Both the position numbers and the translations under genes were made by a program. This document shows, piece after piece, positions 45,613 through 50,476 of a stretch of 50,476 nucleotides of DNA (position 1 is the first letter of the stretch; each line of letters begins with the position of its first letter). The stretch is from Candidatus Desulfatibia profunda. Lineage in GTDB: Bacteria; Desulfobacterota; Desulfobacteria; Desulfobacterales; UBA11574. Under the pieces are notes generated by a model. It did not search any database and had not been told where the DNA came from. It saw nothing but the letters and a program-made list of their open reading frames with translations. The stretch covers positions 1-50,476 of the forward strand of contig JACNJH010000128.1 of assembly GCA_014382665.1 (NCBI GenBank), given 5' to 3'.

Positions 45613-46138
45613 GCTCCGCCTTGAAAAGCACATGGCTTTTCATCGCTTTTTCGAGCTTGGCTTTGGTTGGGTGTCCCAGGTCCGGAAGAACCGTATCCAG
45701 AGCATATAGTTTGTGAAAATAGCGGTGCTTGCCGATGGGCGGGCAGGGGCCGCCGTAGCCGGTTCTCTTCCAATCGTTCAGACCTTCCAGGGTTCCTTTG
45801 GGAAGATCCTTGGCAGTGGCGCCTTCAGGTAAAGAAACCGCTTCTGCAGGAATGTTGTAAAGAACCCAATGCACCCATGTCATTCTTGGATTGGCAGGGT
45901 CCGGAGCATCAGGATCGTCAACAATCAAGGCAAAGCTTTTGGTTTTTTCCGGTACGTCTGACCATGTCAGGGCCGGAGAAATGTCCGCACCGTCGCAGGT
46001 ATACTTTGCCGGGATTTCCCCCTGGTTCATAAAATTTGGTGATGTCAGTTCCATAGCCCAACTCACCTCCTTTGCATGTGTAGATAAAATTAATAAAGAC
46101 AAGGCAATCTGTGTAAAAAGAAAGGACCGTCTTTTCAT
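45587..46138 (-). CDS. YbhB/YbcL family (PEBP, Raf kinase inhibitor-like) protein, exported
   Basis: 183 aa. The N-terminus (MKRRSFLFTQIALSLLILS...) is a signal peptide, with a possible cleavage after HAKEVSWA. The mature part has the PEBP blocks KYTCDGADISPALTW, DDPDAPDP and WVHWVLYNIP, and GGPCPPIGKHRYFHKLYALD. Bacterial members bind small anionic ligands; function is unclear. Periplasmic location is inferred. RBS AGGGAG is visible upstream. Confidence 0.9.
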   Translation of the reverse strand: MKRRSFLFTQIALSLLILSTHAKEVSWAMELTSPNFMNQGEIPAKYTCDGADISPALTWSDVPEKTKSFALIVDDPDAPDPANPRMTWVHWVLYNIPAEAVSLPEGATAKDLPKGTLEGLNDWKRTGYGGPCPPIGKHRYFHKLYALDTVLPDLGHPTKAKLEKAMKSHVLFKAELIGLYQRR

Positions 46139-46258
46139 AATGCTTCTCCCTAGCTGATCTTCATTATGCTAAACATTATATAAGTTTTTGGGCCGGTGTC
46201 AAATTTAGTACAGGTATTCTTAAATATGGTATCGTATTATAATTGGATAATTTATAAT

Positions 46259-46487
46259 CACCGCTGAGACGCAGAGGTCGCAGAGAATTTGTTTCTCTTT
46301 TGCTTTCCGTTGAGAGGGCGGAAAGCAAAAACATGCATCCCTGTGTGATAAAGAAATAACCACCTGTATTTCAATACAATATTGCTTTTATAAAGCTTGA
46401 GCTATTTTCTTTTTGCCGTCCCCTCAACGGCAAAAAGAAATAATATATAACTCTGCGGACTTTGCGTCTCAAGCGAAGCGGGCGGTG
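46259..46487. repeat. Nested-palindrome element (outer inverted repeat around two inverted hairpins)
   Basis: Outer arms CACCGCTGAGACGCAGAG (from 46259) and GACTTTGCGTCTC...GGCGGTG (to 46487) match as inverted repeats (18 of 21 core bases, the right arm with 10 extra bases). Inside are two perfect hairpins: TTTTGCTTTCCG stem, 12 bp, 9-nt loop (46298-46330), and TTTCTTTTTGCCG stem, 13 bp, 9-nt loop (46406-46440). The second is nearly the reverse complement of the first, including the loops. No gene lies inside. Confidence 0.8.
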
Positions 46488-46819
46488 AAACAATATAAAA
46501 AAATACGTCATCGAACTTACGAATCAGAGCACTTAGATGAATTCGTAAGGAAATGTTTTGTTTTTTTTACAAAATATGCATTATCAATAGCTTATAATAT
46601 TCCGGGTGAACATCACTTAAAATGCCGACTTTAAAAAAAATATTCGGTGCGCCAACAATTCATTTGATTTTATTTAAAAAATTATTTAATATTGCAACAA
46701 TCATGAAAGGTCCTACTACAGTCGGGGGCCGGTTTCGTTCTTAGGGGAAAGCCATTTGCCAAAGTGGTAGCCTAAAGTTTGAAACTATGAGAACTTTTTT
46801 AAGAAAGGAGGAGATCACT

Positions 46820-47020
46820 ATGGCGAATGGGATTGTGAAATGGTTTAGCGATAAAAAGGGCTATGGTTTTATTGAGCAAGAAGATGGGCCGGATATATTC
46901 GTTCATCATTCAGGGATCGGGGGGGCAGGTTTCAAGTCTCTTCATGAGGGCGATCGGGTTACCTTTGACATAGAGGATGGTCAAAAAGGTCCGGCAGCAG
47001 TAAATGTCACCGTAGTTTAG
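46820..47020 (+). CDS. Cold-shock protein, CspA family
   Basis: 66-aa single OB-fold RNA chaperone. [18 protein letters not shown] gives RNP1 (KGYGFI), and DIFVHHSGI gives RNP2 (VFVHH type). The start at 46820 has an excellent AAGGAGG ribosome binding site; an upstream in-frame ATG at 46787 lies before it and is not needed. The 5' leader (46640-46819) is long, as often in csp genes. A terminator follows. Confidence 0.95.
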   Translation: MANGIVKWFSDKKGYGFIEQEDGPDIFVHHSGIGGAGFKSLHEGDRVTFDIEDGQKGPAAVNVTVV

Positions 47021-47041
47021 CCAACAGTTTTTTTAAACAAC

Positions 47042-47080
47042 AAAGGGCATTCCATCAATTATAAGGGGATGCCCTTTTTA
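47042..47080. terminator. Rho-independent terminator between csp and the Cys-rich gene
   Basis: AAAGGGCAT (47042-47050) pairs with ATGCCCTTT (47069-47077) with an 18-nt loop, followed by TTTTTA on the + strand. The stem ends on the stop codon (47078-47080) of the minus-strand Cys-rich gene, so it may serve both sides. Confidence 0.7.
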
Positions 47081-47518
47081 TTTCTCTGAAGATTTCCGGC
47101 AATCGCTTTTTTTGGGCCCAAGACACACGCTACACCTGTCGTCACTGCACAACTGGCAGACATAGCCCGGATATTTCACGCCCCTGAGGTGTTCATTTGC
47201 AAGGCATTTAAGGACGCAGCCGTAATGTTCTACTGCAAGTCCTTAATAACGCAGCAAATGGGCACCTCAGGGAGCGCCTGGAAGGTGAAATCTTTTCAGC
47301 TTTTGAGTATTTCCGACTGGGGTACAGTTTGTCACCTTCGATTTTTGACCATTTTTCATCCAAAGCATATGGAATCATTTATTTTTTAGTTATCGATGGA
47401 AAGATTTCATGAAATATTCGGGATAGCAATCCTTGCACGGATGCTTTTTGAGACTTCCCTGCTGTTTTTCAGGGATATAAACTTTTCCCTCTAATCCGGG
47501 TACCCGAACAAACAACAT
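47078..47518 (-). pseudogene. Small Cys-rich protein gene interrupted by a MITE-like element
   Basis: Reading the minus strand from ATG (47516-47518, GGAG eight bases upstream) gives MLFVRVPGLEGKVYIPEKQQ...KHPCKDC, then enters the insert and stops at 47390. After the insert (47165-47423) the frame resumes and ends at TAA 47078-47080. Removing the insert and one TA restores a 59-aa protein continuing HPCKDCYVCQLCSDDRCSVC, with cysteines at 28, 31, 34, 37, 42, 45 and 53 (CxxCxxCxxCx4CxxC). A zinc or iron-sulfur site is likely by pattern; I know no function. Confidence 0.8.
47165..47423. mobile_element. MITE-like element, 259 bp, TA-flanked, terminal inverted repeats
   Basis: Starts GCCCGGATATTTCACG (47165-47180) and ends with the near reverse complement CATGAAATATTCGGGA (47408-47423); 13 of 16 positions match. 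TA precedes (47163-47164) and follows (47424-47425), as a target duplication. Inside lies a long hairpin (47182-47272, with CCCTGAGGTG and CACCTCAGGG arms) and a further inverted pair GAAGGTGA/TCACCTTC (47281-47338). No transposase gene is present, so it is non-autonomous. Confidence 0.8.
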
Positions 47519-47630
47519 GATTGAACTCCGCTGGCAGTTGAAATGCAACGCGGTCGAAGATTACTAATCGCCGTTTGGAGCGCAGCGAAACACCGGTCTG
47601 GTGAACTGATAGGTGTGTGAAGTTTTTGAT

Positions 47631-47960
47631 TTATTGGCTTAGTTTGGAACTGGCAATCCGATTGAGGCTCACACCGGATTCAGCGGCTTGAACAGCGAGT
47701 TTTCGATGAACATCCGGCGGCACCCGAACCATAAACTTGCCACTATAAGACCTGCAAGCAATAGGTTCCGGAACTGTTTCCCCGGATGCATCCATGTCCT
47801 TTACAACGTCAGCAACCAATTTTCGGATACCTTTCAGAGCAGCTTCCGGGGTAAGAGCCAGCCAACTTAAGCTCGGAAACTCCGCACACAAACCTACATA
47901 TTCATTATCATCTTCAGACCAGGTTACACGGTATGTATATCGATCATTTTTTAGCGCCAC
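47631..47960 (-). CDS. hicB: Type II toxin-antitoxin antitoxin, HicB family
   Basis: 110 aa (from GTG 47960). The N-terminal half is a partial RNase H-like fold (RYTYRVTWSEDDNEYVGLCAEFPSLSW, LTPEAALKGI) and the C-terminal half a ribbon-helix-helix (VRVPPDVHRKLAVQAAESG, VSLNRIA). It binds HicA and represses the operon. A GGAGG lies seven bases before the GTG; an upstream TTG at 47981 would lengthen it. It overlaps the end of hicA. Confidence 0.85.
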   Translation of the reverse strand: MALKNDRYTYRVTWSEDDNEYVGLCAEFPSLSWLALTPEAALKGIRKLVADVVKDMDASGETVPEPIACRSYSGKFMVRVPPDVHRKLAVQAAESGVSLNRIASSKLSQ

Positions 47961-48204
47961 GGCTGACCTCCAACTTCTCAAGAGCCAAAAGCACCTGTTT
48001 TACTTGGTATGCCTTGGCCCTTCCTTTATGATTTTGGATATTGATTCTTTGATCACCTTGCCAGGGGGTTCTGTAAATTCGATGGCTGCTTGCACTTTTA
48101 CGAGGTTCCCCAAAGAAATTTTCACAAACTTTGCATAAATCTGTGAATCTGACATCGTTGGGGTTTCGCTTCATTTGTGTCAATATGTCATCGATTTTTG
48201 CCAT
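47944..48204 (-). CDS. hicA: Type II toxin HicA family mRNA interferase
   Basis: 86 aa. The block VRFTDLCKVCENFFGEP then SSHRIYRTPW contains the catalytic histidine region of HicA (here SSHR rather than GSHR), followed by QGDQRINIQNHKGRAKAYQVKQVL. HicA cleaves mRNA during stress and is neutralised by HicB. It is the first gene of the pair, and 17 bases overlap with hicB when the GTG start is used. The start is at or near the transcription start. Confidence 0.85.
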   Translation of the reverse strand: MAKIDDILTQMKRNPNDVRFTDLCKVCENFFGEPRKSASSHRIYRTPWQGDQRINIQNHKGRAKAYQVKQVLLALEKLEVSRGAKK

Positions 48205-48210
48205 GGCTAT

Positions 48211-48238
48211 ATAGTATCAATATTGATATCGTTGTCAA
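48211..48238 (-). promoter_or_regulatory. hicAB promoter with palindromic operator
   Basis: On the minus strand TTGACA (48233-48238) and TACTAT (48211-48216) are 16 bp apart. The spacer holds a perfect 14-bp palindrome, TATCAATATTGATA (48215-48228), a likely HicB operator. The -10 box ends seven bases before the hicA ATG, so the mRNA would be leaderless or nearly so. Confidence 0.6.
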
Positions 48239-48797
48239 GTGCAGATCGCATCATTATTAGATGATCGTGCCCATTGTTTATTACACGCAACTATAGTTAT
48301 GTGCCCTAAAAATATGGACAAACGCGTACATTTATAGACGTATAAGACGCACCAAATAGATTTGAATTCCCTGCGTTATTCTTATTTAAACGCTCCCCTC
48401 TTTTTTTGATGAATCGTTATGCCCTCCGCCCTAAAACCAGTAACAAGCAACCAGCCCTGTCGCGCCGTGTTCCCGCGCCGTAACATTGAGAAGGCGGGAG
48501 CCCGGCGAAGGCGGAAACATGTAACCAGTTTCTCCGATCACTGTTTACCCCGTTAAATTCCGCAGGCCATTTAACTGGGGCCTACTGTCTGCTGCTTATT
48601 GCTCTCTGCTCTGTGCTCCCTGCTCTCTGCTCTGTGCTCCCTGCTCTCTGCTCTGTGCTCCCTGCTCTCTGCTTACTGTCCCTTCCCCTCCCCGTTAACT
48701 ACTAAGAATTTTATAATTTGAGGGGCGTTCCGGAAGTTCCCATTTGTCATTTTGTTAGCATTTAATTAGAAGTCTTATCAGTAGAGTAGAACTTCAG
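48239..48797. other. Noncoding, repeat-bearing region between hicAB and the group II intron
   Basis: No credible gene. It contains a GC-rich stretch around 48440-48540 and the 21-bp tandem repeat at 48601-48675. The AAATTATAATTTGAGGGGCG tract at about 48705-48725 resembles the start of the TTGAGGGGTCGGGGAGTT tags only partly. Confidence 0.4.
48601..48675. repeat. Tandem repeat, 21-bp unit, 3.5 copies
   Basis: Three identical units GCTCTCTGCTCTGTGCTCCCT at 48601-48663 followed by a partial fourth (to about 48675). Pyrimidine-rich on this strand. Not a CRISPR: there are no spacers. No coding sense. Confidence 0.9.
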
Positions 48798-48897
48798 TGC
48801 AGTATTTTTAGGTAAGGGAAGTAGCTGTTTCCGGCGGCTTTCGCCCTATGCCGGTGCCTTAGTCCTTACCAAGATACATTCCCTTAGTCCCCTCGTC

Positions 48898-48930
48898 GAA
48901 CCGTACGTCGGGTTTTCCCCGGTACGGCTC
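48898..48930 (-). ncRNA. Group II intron domain V
   Basis: On the minus strand GAGCCGTAC...GTACGGTTC form the basal stem, with the catalytic AGC at the start, an AC bulge on the 3' side and a CGGG/CCCG upper stem. The terminal loop is GAAAA, one base longer than the usual GAAA. It lies 55 bp beyond the maturase stop, as expected. Confidence 0.85.
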
Positions 48931-48985
48931 TCCGACGACCTTCCCCATGGGCTTATCAGTAACCGTTGTCGTTGATGTACAGCGA

Positions 48986-50137
48986 TTAAACGAACTGGTA
49001 CAATCCCAATCGTACAGGTAGATTGCCGTGGACTCTCCGTGTGCCCCTCGATTGATCGCTATACTTCCGCTTCAGGAAAATTCGTAGCCGCTCGCGAATA
49101 AAACCGTTGAGCCCGCGGATGCGTTTGCGGGCTGCTTTTGCTTGCCTGTGATAGTTATCCCACCCTCTTAGCACTGGATTTAGCTCTGCTATCAGATCTT
49201 CCGGCGATAAACTGAATCGCCGCCCTATCACTTCTCTAACCCGCTCTTTTATCCGCTTTATCGAGCGGTCCGAGGGCCAGATGGCACAGTACTGCTTGGT
49301 CTTTGCATTCTTTGTCGGTACCGGACACAAACGAAAATGCACACCAAGAAAGTCAAATCCCTTTTCCGCTTTAACTACTCGCGTTTTGCCCGGGTGCAGC
49401 TTCAATCCCAGCCGACCCAGCATCTGTGACACTTGCTCGATGACCTTCTTCCCGTTCCGCCAAAGCAAAATAACAAAATCATCGCAGTACCTTACCAACG
49501 TTCCTGGAATTGCCGACTGTTGGAACATCTTGTCAAACGAGTGCAGGTAGATATTACTCAGCAACGGTGATATCACACCGCCTTGCGGGGTTCCCAAACC
49601 GTTTGGCGCGATATGTTTGCCCTCTTCCATGACGCCAGCCTCAAGCCACATGCGGATTAGCTTTAAAACACGGCGATCCGATATGCGGCGTGCGACCAGC
49701 TCCAGAAGAATATCCTGCCGAATATTATCGAAAAAACCGGTTATGTCGGCGTCTATCACAACATGCCGACCTTTAAACGTAATCGTCCGGTCTATGATGC
49801 GAATCGCATCATGGGCGCTACGGCCAACTCGAAATCCATGAGAACATTCAAGGAAATTGGTCTCAAATATCGGCTCGATTACCAACTTCGTTGCCGCTTG
49901 CACCACGCGGTCTCTTATGACCAGAATCCCTAAAGGCCTTTTATCAGGTTTGCCCGGCTTGTCGATATAGCGCCGCAATACCGGTCGCGGGCTGTATCGC
50001 TCGCTTTTCATTTGCTCACGCACCTCGACCAGAAATTGCTCTACACCAATAACGTCCTCGATGTATTCAAAATCCTGCTTGTCAACGCCAGGCGCCCCTT
50101 TGTTGGCCCGCACCCGTTCCCAAGACTCGGCAATCAC
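48986..50137 (-). CDS. ltrA: Group II intron reverse transcriptase/maturase (main fragment)
   Basis: Intron-encoded protein that splices and reverse-transcribes its intron. RT motifs are intact over 383 aa: NKGAPGVD, DADITGFFDNI, GTPQGGVISPLLSNIYLH, YCDD active site at 217-220 (more often YADD), and the maturase X domain LNPVLRGWDNYHR at about 319-331. No HNH endonuclease follows. The real N-terminus is missing: in frame upstream sense continues only after deleting a 17-bp palindrome, so this GTG start is probably an artefact of a broken gene. Confidence 0.85.
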   Translation of the reverse strand: MIAESWERVRANKGAPGVDKQDFEYIEDVIGVEQFLVEVREQMKSERYSPRPVLRRYIDKPGKPDKRPLGILVIRDRVVQAATKLVIEPIFETNFLECSHGFRVGRSAHDAIRIIDRTITFKGRHVVIDADITGFFDNIRQDILLELVARRISDRRVLKLIRMWLEAGVMEEGKHIAPNGLGTPQGGVISPLLSNIYLHSFDKMFQQSAIPGTLVRYCDDFVILLWRNGKKVIEQVSQMLGRLGLKLHPGKTRVVKAEKGFDFLGVHFRLCPVPTKNAKTKQYCAIWPSDRSIKRIKERVREVIGRRFSLSPEDLIAELNPVLRGWDNYHRQAKAARKRIRGLNGFIRERLRIFLKRKYSDQSRGTRRVHGNLPVRLGLYQFV

Positions 50138-50185
50138 ATCTTCACGATAGATCTTATCGTAAAGAGCTCCGAACCTCCTATCCAG

Positions 50186-50202
50186 TCCCGCTAAAAGCGG
50201 GA
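50186..50202. repeat. 17-bp perfect palindrome TCCCGCT-AAA-AGCGGGA inserted in the maturase gene
   Basis: A 7-3-7 perfect palindrome. Deleting exactly these 17 bp joins the maturase N-terminal frame (from 50277) to the main frame without a stop, giving ...HAAK then LDRRFGALYDKIYREDV. Same form as TCCCGCC-GTT-GGCGGGA at 18524-18540. Confidence 0.8.
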
Positions 50203-50277
50203 TTTCGCTGCATGGAACAGTTTAGACTGCAAGTCAAACACGTTACTGCGCACGTTAATAGCTCCTTGAGCACTCAT
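50191..50277 (-). pseudogene. N-terminal fragment of the group II intron maturase
   Basis: ATG at 50275-50277 opens MSAQGAINVRSNVFDLQSK, reading LFHAAKSRF then TAG (50191-50193) within the palindrome. With the 17-bp insert removed the full protein would have 424 aa, a normal size for bacterial group II intron proteins. CAAGGAG precedes the second codons, so the exact start is uncertain. Confidence 0.75.
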
Positions 50278-50476
50278 GCGGTCTCCACTTACCTCTAAAC
50301 ATGGTCGAAGCATGGCCCCACGCTCAAGGCAAGTTATGTTGTCTTGCCCGTCATCACTTCAAGGCCACTCCGACTTCCCTACGCCCATCGCACGCCTCTT
50401 GCCGGTTTCAACCGACTTGAATCATGCTTACCGCAGTTGGAGTCCTGCGGAGACGCTGGGATCTCAGGTCCTACCT

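Larger units (their letters stand above)
48800..50476 (-). mobile_element. Group II intron, right (5') part cut by the window edge
   Basis: The minus strand carries an intron-encoded reverse transcriptase and, just downstream, a domain V hairpin (48898-48930). Domain VI (TAAGGGAA/TTCCCTTA stem) probably runs to about 48805. Upstream of the maturase start (50278-50476) the sequence is noncoding and intron-like (domains I-III), and the 5' end lies beyond the window. The 3' boundary is not fixed by me. Confidence 0.75.

Noticed and set aside
46413-46634. 73-aa + strand frame
   Set aside because: It runs through the palindromic element arms and AT-rich sequence; no ribosome binding site or recognisable pattern.
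47189-47389. 66-aa + strand frame inside the MITE
   Set aside because: It lies within the hairpin-rich insert and has no support as a gene.
48601-48675. Possible CRISPR array
   Set aside because: Units are contiguous with no spacers; a simple tandem repeat.
1-50476. tRNA or rRNA genes
   Set aside because: I scanned the intergenic gaps by eye and saw no cloverleaf with GGTTCGAATCC-type T arm or rRNA segment.

Overview
The window looks like a chromosomal segment of a sulfate-reducing or syntrophic deltaproteobacterium (Desulfobacterota, Desulfobacterales-like). The assignment rests on the gene complement and neighbourhoods: a split F-type ATP synthase with the atpZ/atpI/atpB/atpE block alone, a KorDABC/Vor-type 2-oxoacid:ferredoxin oxidoreductase operon, a DUF4911-miaB-BFN-PHP cluster, small Cys-motif proteins, and hairpin repeats of the CCACAAAGGCAC / GTGTCTTGGTGCC type. 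No 16S or other phylogenetic marker was compared, so this is inference.

Layout. 1-4.45 kb (+): tail of an upstream gene (possibly comF), hldE-type adenylyltransferase, pgeF, an orphan pyrK, then atpZ-atpI-atpB-atpE ending in a strong bidirectional terminator. 4.5-8.4 kb (-): uvrA and pdxA. 8.4-11.7 kb (+): a 560-bp AT-rich region, a divergent dnaA and a GlcD-type FAD dehydrogenase. 11.7-15.2 kb (-): small Cys protein, suhB-type phosphatase, hflX, lipoprotein. 15.5-19.3 kb (+): der, rarA and an unrecognised HTH protein. 19.3-20.4 kb (-): gmd. 20.8-29.5 kb (+): P-loop ATPase plus korDABC, hisC, cmk, rpsA with a long acidic N-terminus, sppA. 29.6-30.2 kb (-): Sua5/YciO. 30.4-36.6 kb (+): guaB, dnaE, DegT/DnrJ aminotransferase. 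36.6-40 kb (-): RNase Z-like hydrolase, hypothetical, recJ. 40.1-43 kb (+): DUF4911, miaB, bifunctional nuclease, PHP phosphoesterase. 43-46.1 kb: M29 aminopeptidase and small protein (-), alpha/beta hydrolase with a probable frameshift (+), PEBP protein (-).

From 46.1 kb to the right edge the window becomes accessory and repeat-rich. It holds a nested-palindrome element, a cold-shock gene, a 59-aa Cys-rich gene split by a 259-bp MITE-like element flanked by TA, a hicAB toxin-antitoxin pair whose palindromic operator lies inside its promoter, a 21-bp tandem repeat, and a group II intron that runs off the right edge. The intron maturase is itself broken by a 17-bp perfect palindrome.

The core genes are housekeeping: envelope heptose and GDP-sugar supply, energy coupling, DNA replication/repair (DnaA, DnaE, UvrA, RecJ, RarA), ribosome assembly and translation (Der, HflX, S1, MiaB, Sua5), and anaerobic carbon metabolism (2-oxoacid:ferredoxin oxidoreductase). 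The most interesting signals are small mobile sequences caught in the act: the MITE and the 17-bp palindrome each interrupt a gene whose reading frame is restored exactly when the insert is removed in silico. Next come the DnaA with an altered DNA-binding signature and a cluster of GATTGT repeats upstream of it, and an ATP synthase c subunit carrying part of the Na+-binding signature.
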